The translations under genes and the position numbers were made by a program. This document shows positions 1 to 7,618 of a DNA stretch of 64,000 bases, piece after piece; position 1 is the first letter of the stretch; each line of letters opens with the position of its first letter. Location of the stretch: positions 62,001 through 126,000 of the forward strand of contig NZ_AFOY02000009.1 of assembly GCF_000217955.3 (NCBI RefSeq). The letters are read 5' to 3'. This DNA comes from Pseudomonas fluorescens HK44. Lineage in GTDB: Bacteria; Pseudomonadota; Gammaproteobacteria; Pseudomonadales; Pseudomonadaceae. Below the pieces are notes generated by a model. It saw nothing but the letters and a program-made list of their open reading frames with translations. It searched no databases and was not told where the DNA came from.

Positions 1-1
1 C

Positions 2-256
2 GGTATCCCAACCAGCTTTTCCGCCCCCGTGTTACAGGGCAAGCTGATGAGTGGCGGCGACCTGATCCACGTTTGGCCAGACGCCTACGGCAATCGCAAA
101 GGGCAGTCCATAACCCCTCTGTTCAAGACAGTACCGGGTGCGGTCAAAAGGGACTCCCTTTTGTATGAATACCTGGCGCTGATAGATGCCGTTCGCCTGG
201 GTAATGCCCGGGAAGCCAATCTTGCAAACCAACTGCTGCGCGAGAAGATTTTGTAA
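2..256 (+). CDS. C-terminal end of an unidentified protein, possibly AbiEi-like antitoxin/regulator (partial)
   Basis: The open frame runs from the window edge to a TAA, so only the last 84 residues are visible and the true start lies outside. The tail contains an amphipathic stretch (LLYEYLALIDAVRLGNARE) followed by LANQLLREKIL. I do not recognise a catalytic motif. It ends 2 bases before the next gene, which looks like an AbiEii-type nucleotidyltransferase. In type IV toxin-antitoxin pairs the winged-helix antitoxin AbiEi directly precedes AbiEii, so a regulator/antitoxin role is a reasonable inference from position only. It could equally be another member of the restriction-modification operon. 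It does not look like HsdR. Confidence 0.55.
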   Translation, partial: GIPTSFSAPVLQGKLMSGGDLIHVWPDAYGNRKGQSITPLFKTVPGAVKRDSLLYEYLALIDAVRLGNAREANLANQLLREKIL

Positions 257-258
257 TC

Positions 259-963
259 ATGAGCCGCACACAAAACATTCAAATGCTCGAAGTCGTCGCC
301 AAGGCGCTCGGGGAAGGCCTGTGCCAAGAGGTCGCGTTCGTCGGTGGTTGCACGACAGCCTTGTTGTTGACCGATGAATTCAGCCTGGAAGAGGTGCGCT
401 ACACCGACGATGTCGATTTGGTCGTGCACCTGACCGGCTATGCCCAGTGGCAACAGTTGGTCGAACAACTCAAGCAAAAGGGCTTCAAGCAATCGCCGCA
501 GGATGAGGTTATTTGCCGCATGCGCCTGGGCGAGCTGAAAGTCGACTTCATGCCCGAAGACGCTGAAACTGCAAACCTTTTGGGCTGTAACAACCGCTGG
601 TTCACCGATGGTTTAGCCACCGCGCAATGGCACGAATTGCCAAGCGGCTCTCGTATTCGCCTGTTCAGCCCGCCCTACTTCCTTGCCAGCAAACTTGAAG
701 CCTACGCCGGTCGCGGCGCCCAAAACCCACTGGGCAGTCAAGACCTTGAGGACATTCTCAACCTGGTTAACGGCCGCGAAGAATTGTTGACCGAAGTAGA
801 ATCTGCCGCCCCCGAACTCCGTACCTACCTGACCCAGACAATGGCTGAACTGCTGCTGAGCAATGACTTCGGCTACCTGGTGCAGGACGCCGCTCGCGGC
901 GATAGCGAACGAGAGCAGATCATCTGGCAACGTTTGCATCACATCGTCCGGGTAACCACCTGA
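259..963 (+). CDS. AbiEii/MNT-like nucleotidyltransferase
   Basis: This 234-residue protein has the layout of a minimal nucleotidyltransferase: GG at residues 29-30, the metal-binding pair in TDDVDLV (Asp51 and Asp53) and a third acidic position in KVDF (Asp96). Helical segments follow, as in the DUF6036/AbiEii superfamily. Members of this group include toxins that transfer nucleotides to tRNA and their non-toxic relatives. The gene starts 2 bases after the previous stop and ends directly before the PP2C gene, so the three are probably cotranscribed with hsdM and hsdS. Whether it is a toxin, a partner of the upstream product, or part of restriction control cannot be told from sequence alone. 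Confidence 0.7.
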   Translation: MSRTQNIQMLEVVAKALGEGLCQEVAFVGGCTTALLLTDEFSLEEVRYTDDVDLVVHLTGYAQWQQLVEQLKQKGFKQSPQDEVICRMRLGELKVDFMPEDAETANLLGCNNRWFTDGLATAQWHELPSGSRIRLFSPPYFLASKLEAYAGRGAQNPLGSQDLEDILNLVNGREELLTEVESAAPELRTYLTQTMAELLLSNDFGYLVQDAARGDSEREQIIWQRLHHIVRVTT

Positions 964-1638
964 ATGCTCGCCACTGTTAAATGGCATACCCAAGCAGGCA
1001 CCCTCACGGCGGACAACCGTGATGCCTTTGCCCATGCCCATGCCAGTCTCTACGTGATTGCCGATGGCAGCAGCAGTCATCCTCGCAGCGGAGAATTGGC
1101 CCAGGCCCTGCTTAATGATCTAACCATCGGCTTTAACCCGTTACTGACCACGGAACTGAACGCAGAGCAACTGGCCGAAGCACTGGTGCGAATAATTGCC
1201 CACAGCCATCAGACGCTACGTGACGATTTCCCCCTCGCAGCCTGCAGCTATCTAGTGCTTTGCCTGCTCCCCGATACTGCATTCACTGTTCATGAAGGTG
1301 ACTGCTGCCTCGGCACCATTGAAGATGATGGTGAAATCAGTTGGCTGAGTGCTGTACATTGCGCCCCCAACTGGCAGGGCGACCTGACCCATGCGCAAAT
1401 TGCACAGGCTTCATCGCGTCATACGTTGACCCGCTGCTTCAGCGCCCGGCGAACAAGTAGCCCTGAAATCAATTACTGGCCCGCCCGCCCCAATCAACAC
1501 TGGTTGCTGGCGAGTGATGGCTTCTGGGCCGGTTTGTGTGCCCAGGAACAACAGACATTTTTGCGTGACGGCCACTTGCCCGCCCCGCCCACCGATGACG
1601 ACATCAGTTGCCTGAGCGTCATTATGCGAACGATTTGA
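964..1638 (+). CDS. PP2C-family serine/threonine phosphatase
   Basis: The 224-residue protein keeps the metal-binding aspartates of PP2C phosphatases in order: NRDA (Asp20), IADG (Asp34), a GD dipeptide in HEGDCCLG, ASDG (Asp185) and the terminal DDD (211-213). The glycines after ADG in most PP2Cs are replaced by SSS, and the protein is short, so it is a compact and somewhat divergent member. No signal peptide or membrane segment is seen. Its ATG directly follows the TGA of the nucleotidyltransferase gene, which implies translational coupling. hsdM begins 60 bases downstream. No kinase partner is visible in the window. The substrate is unknown; it may dephosphorylate or de-modify a component of the neighbouring system. 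Confidence 0.75.
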   Translation: MLATVKWHTQAGTLTADNRDAFAHAHASLYVIADGSSSHPRSGELAQALLNDLTIGFNPLLTTELNAEQLAEALVRIIAHSHQTLRDDFPLAACSYLVLCLLPDTAFTVHEGDCCLGTIEDDGEISWLSAVHCAPNWQGDLTHAQIAQASSRHTLTRCFSARRTSSPEINYWPARPNQHWLLASDGFWAGLCAQEQQTFLRDGHLPAPPTDDDISCLSVIMRTI

Positions 1639-1698
1639 CGAGCCGAACCATTCATCCTTTTCGACTCTTATTCAGCCCCATTTTTTAGAGCACTTCCC

Positions 1699-3246
1699 AT
1701 GAACAACAGCGACATCGTCCAGAAGCTCTGGAACCTTTGCGACGTCCTGCGCGACGACGGCATCAACTACAGCGACTACGTCACCGAACTGGTGTTGCTG
1801 CTGTTCATCAAGATGGAATTCGAACAGGTTCAGAACAACGACAGCTTCAGCCACAAACTGCCCGTAGGCGCACGTTGGCCGGACCTGAACAGCAAATCCG
1901 GTTTGAACCTGCTCAACCACTACCGGCAGATGCTGCTCGATCTGGGCAAAAACACCGACCCACTGATCGCCGCCATCTACGCCGATGCCCAGACCCGCCT
2001 CAAAGAGCCGCGTCACCTGGAACAACTGATCAAAAGCCTCGACGGCATTGACTGGTTCAGCGCCCGTCGCGATGGCCTTGGTGACCTTTATGAAGGCCTG
2101 CTGGAAAAGAACGCCAGCGAAACCAAATCTGGCGCTGGTCAGTACTTCACCCCACGTCCGTTGATCGACAGCATCATTAACTGCATCAAGCCCCAGCCCC
2201 TTGAAACCATTCAGGATCCGGCAGCAGGTACTGCGGGCTTCTTGATTGCTGCCGATGCCTACATCAAGAGCCACACCGACGATCACTATGATCTTGATGA
2301 AAAAACCCGAAGCTTTCAGCGCAACCGTGCCTTTGTCGGTGTAGAGCTGGTGCCTGGCACCCGTCGCCTGGCGCTGATGAACACCTTGCTGCACGGCATG
2401 GAAGGTGATGAGGAAGGTGTGGTGCACTTGGGCAATGCTCTCGGGCAGACCGGGGCCAACTTGGAAAAAGTGGATGTCATCCTGTCCAACCCACCGTTTG
2501 GCACCGCCAAGGGCGGCGGCGGTCCGACCCGCGATGACCTGACCTACAAGACCAGTAACAAACAGTTGGCCTTCTTGCAGCACATTTATCGCGGCCTCAA
2601 ACCCGGTGGCCGCGCCGCCGTGGTGCTGCCGGATAACGTGCTGTTCGAAGCGGGTGTCGGCACCGATGTGCGCCGTGACCTGATGGACAAGTGCAACCTG
2701 CACACCATCCTGCGTTTGCCCACCGGCATCTTTTACGCTCAGGGCGTGAAAACCAATGTGCTGTTCTTCCAAAAGGGCACCGTCGAAAACCCTCGTCAGG
2801 ATCAAGGTTGCACGCAGCGTGTGTGGATCTATGACTTGCGCAGCAATATGCCAAGCTTCGGCAAACGCACTCCTTTCGGCGCACAGCACCTCAAACCATT
2901 TGAGGATGCCTACGGGGACAATGCCAACGGCAACAGCTCGCGTGCGGAGAATGTCGAAGGCAACGGTGAACTCAGTCGCTTCCGTGTGTTTACGCGCGAG
3001 CAGATAGAACAACGCGGCGATTCGCTGGATATCAGTTGGCTGAAGGATTCCGCCAGTCTTGATGCGAGCGACTTGCCGGCGCCCGAAATATTGGCCGGTG
3101 AAGCTATGGCCGAATTGACCGAAGCCCTGCATGAACTGGAAGAGCTGATGAAGGCGCTTGGGGCTGGGGACGAAGTGGTGGCACAGAAGCAACTGATGGC
3201 GGAAGTCATGGGATTGGTGGTTGCTCAGGAGAATGGGGATGAATGA
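1699..3246 (+). CDS. hsdM: Type I restriction-modification DNA methyltransferase subunit HsdM
   Basis: HsdM supplies the S-adenosylmethionine-dependent N6-adenine methyltransferase activity of a type I complex. The 515 residues show the helical N-terminal HsdM domain (about 1-135), then GQYFTPRPL (147-155), the AdoMet-binding motif I DPAAGTAGF (173-181) and the catalytic motif IV NPPFG (264-268). Length is normal for the family. The gene overlaps hsdS by 8 bases, as is usual for methylase-specificity pairs. With HsdS alone it can act as a methyltransferase; restriction needs HsdR, which is not in this window. It lies downstream of and probably in one transcript with the nucleotidyltransferase and PP2C genes. 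Confidence 0.95.
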   Translation: MNNSDIVQKLWNLCDVLRDDGINYSDYVTELVLLLFIKMEFEQVQNNDSFSHKLPVGARWPDLNSKSGLNLLNHYRQMLLDLGKNTDPLIAAIYADAQTRLKEPRHLEQLIKSLDGIDWFSARRDGLGDLYEGLLEKNASETKSGAGQYFTPRPLIDSIINCIKPQPLETIQDPAAGTAGFLIAADAYIKSHTDDHYDLDEKTRSFQRNRAFVGVELVPGTRRLALMNTLLHGMEGDEEGVVHLGNALGQTGANLEKVDVILSNPPFGTAKGGGGPTRDDLTYKTSNKQLAFLQHIYRGLKPGGRAAVVLPDNVLFEAGVGTDVRRDLMDKCNLHTILRLPTGIFYAQGVKTNVLFFQKGTVENPRQDQGCTQRVWIYDLRSNMPSFGKRTPFGAQHLKPFEDAYGDNANGNSSRAENVEGNGELSRFRVFTREQIEQRGDSLDISWLKDSASLDASDLPAPEILAGEAMAELTEALHELEELMKALGAGDEVVAQKQLMAEVMGLVVAQENGDE

Positions 3247-4588
3247 GTTGCCAACGGGGTGGGTAACCGCTTGCATTCGCGATGTTGCTGACATAAACCC
3301 CAAGCAGGCTTTCGATGATCACTTGGCAGCAGGCTTTGTGCCCATGTCCCACGCCCCGACCAATTTCCGGGACAAGTTGCGTTTTAGTGATCGCAGCTGG
3401 GGCGACATCAAGAAGGCCTATACGAATTTTAAAAATGGCGACGTAATATTCGCCAAAGTGACTCCTTGCTTTGAAAACGGCAAAGCCGCGTTTGTTGAAG
3501 GTCTACCTAATGGTATAGGTGCGGGAAGCAGCGAATTTTTTGTACTGCGTCCATGTAATGAAGAGGTGTCAGCCAAATATCTGCTGGCGTTAGTTAAAAG
3601 CCGTGGATTCATGCGTGAAGGCGCATCGAACATGACCGGAGCAGTAGGCCTACGCCGTGTACCAAAACAGTTTGTTGAAAACTACCCTGTGTTGGTTCCA
3701 CCATCTGCCGAACAAATCCGCATAGCCCAAAAACTTGATGAACTGCTGGCTCAGGTAGACACCCTCAAAGCCCGCATCGACGCCATCCCCACCCTGCTCA
3801 AACGCTTTCGCCAATCCGTCCTCGCTGCAGCAGTTTCCGGGCGGTTGACAGAGAGCTGGCGAGATGGAAAACAGCCTGAATGGTCATATCAAAAAGCCGC
3901 TGATGCTTGCGATAAAGTTCAAAGCGGAGGAACACCGAGAGAAGGGTTTACTGACCGCGGCGTTCCCTTTTTGAAGGTCTACAACATCGTCAATCAAAAA
4001 GTTGACTTTGACTATCGTGCGCAATGCATAACAGAAGCAATACACAAGGGGTCATCCGCAAAATCCATTGCAAAGCCTGGCGATGTCATCATGAACATCG
4101 TTGGGCCGCCGCTTGGCAAGATCGCAACAATTCCAGCAAGCCATGAAGAGTGGAACATTAATCAGGCGATCACACTCTTCAGACCGAGCAGCAGAATAAT
4201 ATCTGGCTGGATTACCATCGTTCTTGAAGGTGGCGATAATCTGCGAAATATAATTAATGAAACAAAGGGCTCAGCTGGGCAGGTGAACATTTCACTTTCT
4301 CAGTGCAGGAGTTTTGTGTTTCCTGTTCCATCGTTAATTGAACAACAAGAGATCGTCCACCGCGTCGAACAACTCTTCGCCTTCGCCGATCAACTGGAAG
4401 CCAAAGTCGCCTCAGCCAAAAGCCGTATCGACCAGTTAACCCAAAGCATCTTGGCCAAAGCCTTCCGCGGTGAACTCGTCCCCCAAGACCCGAACGACGA
4501 ACCCGCCAGCGTGCTGCTGGAACGCATCAAGGCCCAGCGCGTCGCCGCCCCCAAAGCCAAGCGTGCGCAAAAAAGTGCGCGCGTTTAG
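3239..4588 (+). CDS. hsdS: Type I restriction-modification specificity subunit HsdS
   Basis: HsdS carries two target recognition domains, each followed by a conserved helical spacer. The first spacer includes EQIRIAQKLDELLAQVDTLK and the second includes EQQEIVHRVEQLFAFADQLE and ends GELVPQDPNDEPAS. The arrangement sets a bipartite recognition site. I chose ATG 3239 because AGGAG lies 7 bases upstream; an in-frame TTG at 3221 and ATG at 3233 are also possible. The parts encoding the recognition domains (roughly 3270-3710 and 3870-4330) are visibly more A+T rich than the spacers, which fits domain exchange by recombination. No specificity can be predicted by eye. Confidence 0.93.
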   Translation: MNELPTGWVTACIRDVADINPKQAFDDHLAAGFVPMSHAPTNFRDKLRFSDRSWGDIKKAYTNFKNGDVIFAKVTPCFENGKAAFVEGLPNGIGAGSSEFFVLRPCNEEVSAKYLLALVKSRGFMREGASNMTGAVGLRRVPKQFVENYPVLVPPSAEQIRIAQKLDELLAQVDTLKARIDAIPTLLKRFRQSVLAAAVSGRLTESWRDGKQPEWSYQKAADACDKVQSGGTPREGFTDRGVPFLKVYNIVNQKVDFDYRAQCITEAIHKGSSAKSIAKPGDVIMNIVGPPLGKIATIPASHEEWNINQAITLFRPSSRIISGWITIVLEGGDNLRNIINETKGSAGQVNISLSQCRSFVFPVPSLIEQQEIVHRVEQLFAFADQLEAKVASAKSRIDQLTQSILAKAFRGELVPQDPNDEPASVLLERIKAQRVAAPKAKRAQKSARV

Positions 4589-4679
4589 TTTCGTTTACTG
4601 AAGGTGCCGCAATATCGGATGACGCCCGCAGACGTTGTAGGCAAACTCCGAATCTCGTATATGGGCACTTTGATGCCTT

Positions 4680-4943
4680 GTTGCGCTTTTCTTCGACGGG
4701 ATACTCTCCTGACGTCGCTGACCATTCAGCGATCGGGCTTGGAAACCCGTCGAACCGTAGCGCAACAGCACCCCATCATGACTGCAGAGGTTTTTACGAC
4801 TGCAATCCTGTGTTATGGCGGCTGTGCGTGGGACGCCTTCGGGCGTGCCGGTTCCTAGGTTCCCGGTTTTCCAACCTGCGTACAGCCGTCACCCATTCGC
4901 TTGGAAACGAATGTGGCGGCTCCTTGAACCCAGGAGTAACACC
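4680..4943 (+). promoter_or_regulatory. Highly structured RNA leader of the DUF3077/DUF6124-type gene
   Basis: The space between hsdS and the next gene (4589-4943) has no convincing gene but several strong inverted repeats. A nested stem joins GTTGCGC (4680-4686) and TTCGACGGG (4692-4700) with CCCGTCGAA (4746-4754) and GCGCAAC (4760-4766); it encloses TCGCTGA/TCAGCGA (4715-4721/4726-4732). A second domain has a 12-pair helix (4817-4828 with 4879-4890) around a UUCG-capped hairpin (4833-4846) and a GGTT/AACC stem (4858-4876). A third hairpin (4894-4899 with 4908-4913) has the loop CTTGGAAA, the same 8-base loop found at 4738-4745. Helices 4817-4890 and 4885-4920 share bases and cannot fully form together. 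From memory, similar leaders precede related genes in other Pseudomonas; this was not checked. The part 4589-4679 shows nothing clear. Confidence 0.7.
4920..4943 (+). promoter_or_regulatory. Hairpin sequestering the ribosome binding site
   Basis: CTCCT (4920-4924) can pair fully with AGGAG (4932-4936) across a 7-base loop. AGGAG is the Shine-Dalgarno of the gene starting at 4944 (spacing 7). The 5' side borders the GTGGCGGC strand of an upstream helix, so opening or closing of the site could be coupled to folding of the leader. The pairing is seen directly; control of translation is inferred. Confidence 0.65.
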
Positions 4944-5270
4944 ATGACCAAAACAGATACGCCCTCACCTTCAGAACTAAAAACCATCGGCTTCACGCCA
5001 CTGATCTACTGCTCGGATCAGGCGTTATTCAACGTCCGCGCCGGCGTCCCCATAGTCGAAGCATTGGCACAGGCCTCCGACCTGCTGTTCCTCGCCAGAT
5101 CATTTGCTCAGGATGCCGCCTTCGCAAAAGACACCGACCGCCACGCCTGGGCCGCGCATTATCTGACGGCAATGAGCAAGGCAGTGATTGATGACGTGGT
5201 AAAGGTCCTGACCCCGCGACCTGCCCGGACAAAGAGCAAATCCGAAGACCCGCGGCCTGAAAGCAACTAA
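4944..5270 (+). CDS. Small DUF3077/DUF6124-like protein of unknown function
   Basis: A 108-residue protein, soluble by appearance, with a central helical segment (VPIVEALAQASDLLFLARSF) and a basic, charged C-terminal tail. It resembles the small Pseudomonas-restricted family annotated as DUF3077 or DUF6124, which has no established function. The start was placed at the ATG preceded by AGGAG, because the frame upstream overlaps the structured leader and reads through stems rather than a plausible protein. It is flanked by that leader and by a strong bidirectional terminator, so it appears to be a single-gene unit separate from hsdMS. Regulation is probably post-transcriptional given the sequestered ribosome binding site. 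Confidence 0.75.
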   Translation: MTKTDTPSPSELKTIGFTPLIYCSDQALFNVRAGVPIVEALAQASDLLFLARSFAQDAAFAKDTDRHAWAAHYLTAMSKAVIDDVVKVLTPRPARTKSKSEDPRPESN

Positions 5271-5283
5271 AGGCACAGAAACG

Positions 5284-5321
5284 AAAAAGCCCCCGTTACC
5301 TTGCGATAACGGGGGCTTTTT
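5284..5321. terminator. Bidirectional intrinsic terminator
   Basis: A perfect stem GCCCCCGTTA/TAACGGGGGC with a short loop is flanked by A5 on the left and T5 on the right. It sits between the convergent DUF gene and kup and can end transcription from both sides. Confidence 0.9.
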
Positions 5322-5335
5322 GCTGGAAGCAGCAA

Positions 5336-5368
5336 GATCAAAAGATCGCAGGCTGCGCCAGCTCCTAC
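5336..5368. repeat. Dispersed short intergenic repeat, copy 1
   Basis: The segment beginning GATCAAAAGATCGCAG and ending CAGCTCC recurs at 32766-32795 with two changed bases. It is a REP-like repeat commonly seen between genes of fluorescent pseudomonads. The GCAG/CTGC core can form a small hairpin. Confidence 0.7.
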
Positions 5369-5391
5369 GCGAAACGGGCTTTTTGTAAGGC

Positions 5392-7296
5392 TTACATTTC
5401 TACCTGTGTACCCAGCTCAATCACCCGGTTCACCGGCAACTTGAAGAACCGCAGGTTGCCGTTGGCGTTTTTCAGCATGAAGGCGAACAACACCTCACGC
5501 CAGCGGGCCATGCCGACGAGCTTGGAGGTGATGACCGTTTCCCGACTGAGGAAGTACGTCGTACGCATCGGGCTGAAGTCCAGCTCATCGAGATGGCACA
5601 GCTTCAGCGCTTGCGGCACATCCGGTTCGTCCGTGAAGCCGAAGTGCAGGATCACCCGGTAGAAGCCCTCACCGTAGGAGTCAACCTCAAACCGTCGCTG
5701 TGTCGGTACCCGCGGAATGTCCTCGTAAACCACCGTCAGCAACACCACCTGCTCATGCAGCACCTGGTTGTGCAGCAAGTTGTGCAACAACGCATGGGGC
5801 ACCGCATCCGGCCGCGCGGTCAGGAACACCGCCGTACCCTGGACCCGGTGAGGTGGCTGCACACGAATACTGCTGATGAAAATCGGCAACGGCAGACCGC
5901 CCTCATCCAGCCGATCCACCAGCAGCTCTTTACCGCGTTTCCAGGTGGTCATCAGGATAAACAGCACAATCCCCGCCAATACCGGGAACGCACCGCCCTG
6001 CACGATTTTAGGCACGTTGGCAGCGAAGTACAGCCCGTCCACCAGCAGGAAGCCGACCAGGATCGGCACCGTCAGGACAGGTGACCATTTCCACAACAAC
6101 AGCATGACCGCCGCCACCAGAATACTGGTGATCAACATGGTCCCGGTTACCGCCACACCGTAGGCCGAGGCCAGGGCGTTGGACGACCCGAAACCGATCA
6201 CCAGCAAAATCACCCCGACCATCAGCGTCCAGTTCACCGCACCGATATAGATCTGACCTTGCTCGGCGCTTGAGGTGTGCTGAACGTACATGCGTGGAAT
6301 GTAACCGAGCTGAATCGCCTGACGGGTCAGGGAGAACGCACCGGAAATCACCGCCTGGGAAGCAATCACCGTTGCCAGCGTCGACAGCACGACCAATGGG
6401 ATCAATGCCCAGCCCGGTGCCAGCAGATAGAACGGGTTACGCGCGGCGTCCGGGTTCTCCAGCAGCAAGGCGCCCTGGCCAAAGTAGTTGAGCACCAGTG
6501 CCGGCAGCACTAACGCGAACCAGGCACGGGCAATCGGCTTGCGACCAAAGTGGCCCATGTCCGCATACAACGCTTCAGCACCGGTCAACGACAGCACCAC
6601 CGCGCCAAGGATCGCGATACCGATGCCAGGATGAACCTCGAAAAACCGAACACCCCAGACCGGATTCAACGCTTGCAACACTTCCGGATACCGGGAAATA
6701 CCAAGCGCTCCCATGACACCCAGCACCACGAACCACAACACCATCACCGGACCGAACAACTTGCCGATGCGGTCAGTGCCGTGTTTCTGGATCAGGAACA
6801 ATCCCACCAGCACGATCAGCGACAACGGCACGACCCAGCGTTCGAGGCCCTCGAATGCCAGCTCCAGACCTTCCACCGCCGACAATACAGAGATCGCCGG
6901 GGTGATCATGCTGTCGCCGTAGAACAACGCAGCACCAATCAGGCCGAGGATCACCAGCACCGATTGCAGCCGCGGATACGATGCCGAGGCTCGCCGCGCC
7001 AGCGCGGTCAGGGCCATGATCCCGCCTTCGCCCTGGTTGTCGGCGCGCAGAATGAACAACACGTACTTGATCGAGACGACCCAGACCAGCGACCAGAAAA
7101 TCAGCGCCAGAATCCCGAATACTCCGTCATGGTTGGCTTGCACCCCATAGCCGCCGGTAAACACCTCTTTGAGGGTGTAGAGCGGGCTGGTACCGATATC
7201 GCCATAAACCACCCCGACCGCCGCCACCAACATTCCCAAGGGCTTTGCTGCCCCGGAATGCGCTGAGCCTACTGCCTGACTACTTGCCTGACCCAT
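5392..7296 (-). CDS. kup: Low-affinity potassium transporter Kup
   Basis: Kup imports K+ across the inner membrane, probably with protons. The 634-residue protein starts [10 protein letters not shown], has the family signature [17 protein letters not shown] near the N-terminus, about twelve hydrophobic segments, and a C-terminal cytoplasmic domain of about 180 residues. I chose the ATG at 7296 rather than the one at 7329: CAGGAG lies 6 bases before 7296, whereas nothing resembling a ribosome binding site precedes 7329. The gene is monocistronic, convergent with the DUF gene and divergent from rimO. Confidence 0.95.
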   Translation of the reverse strand: MGQASSQAVGSAHSGAAKPLGMLVAAVGVVYGDIGTSPLYTLKEVFTGGYGVQANHDGVFGILALIFWSLVWVVSIKYVLFILRADNQGEGGIMALTALARRASASYPRLQSVLVILGLIGAALFYGDSMITPAISVLSAVEGLELAFEGLERWVVPLSLIVLVGLFLIQKHGTDRIGKLFGPVMVLWFVVLGVMGALGISRYPEVLQALNPVWGVRFFEVHPGIGIAILGAVVLSLTGAEALYADMGHFGRKPIARAWFALVLPALVLNYFGQGALLLENPDAARNPFYLLAPGWALIPLVVLSTLATVIASQAVISGAFSLTRQAIQLGYIPRMYVQHTSSAEQGQIYIGAVNWTLMVGVILLVIGFGSSNALASAYGVAVTGTMLITSILVAAVMLLLWKWSPVLTVPILVGFLLVDGLYFAANVPKIVQGGAFPVLAGIVLFILMTTWKRGKELLVDRLDEGGLPLPIFISSIRVQPPHRVQGTAVFLTARPDAVPHALLHNLLHNQVLHEQVVLLTVVYEDIPRVPTQRRFEVDSYGEGFYRVILHFGFTDEPDVPQALKLCHLDELDFSPMRTTYFLSRETVITSKLVGMARWREVLFAFMLKNANGNLRFFKLPVNRVIELGTQVEM

Positions 7297-7500
7297 CAAC
7301 CACTCCTGCCACCAAGACCGGGGCTTCATGTAAAAAGCACGACACGAACAAGCGCCTGCGCTTTGCCAATCTGCGCAGACTGTCGTGCAGCATGCGCTGT
7401 TTTACTTATTGATACAGGCGATTTATTGACTGAGAAAATACGCCTGGGTGTAACGGCGCGAAGCATAGCGCAGCACTCGTCGTATTTCCCTCCATAAAGC

Positions 7501-7529
7501 TGGTCAAGTACGCTGACCACCGCTAGAAT
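7501..7529 (+). promoter_or_regulatory. Probable sigma-70 promoter of rimO
   Basis: TGGTCA and TAGAAT are separated by 17 bases and lie about 90 bases before rimO. The rest of the kup-rimO space (7297-7618) shows only a small GGCGC/GCGCC hairpin at 7549-7563. Assignment is by consensus only. Confidence 0.4.
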
Positions 7530-7618
7530 TGCGCACTTTTTGATCAGAGGCGCGTCAAGCGCCCGTCTGTCGCCTTGCCGTTGTCGGCTGGAGGCGTCAC
7601 AAAACACCGAGGTTAGAC

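Noticed and set aside
1672..3303. 543-codon open frame on the minus strand across hsdM
   Set aside because: It is fully antisense to hsdM, whose methyltransferase motifs are unambiguous, and its product is low-complexity with no recognisable domain.
4604..4947. Small open frames between hsdS and the DUF gene
   Set aside because: They run through the RNA stems, lack ribosome binding sites and overlap each other; the segment is better explained as a structured leader.
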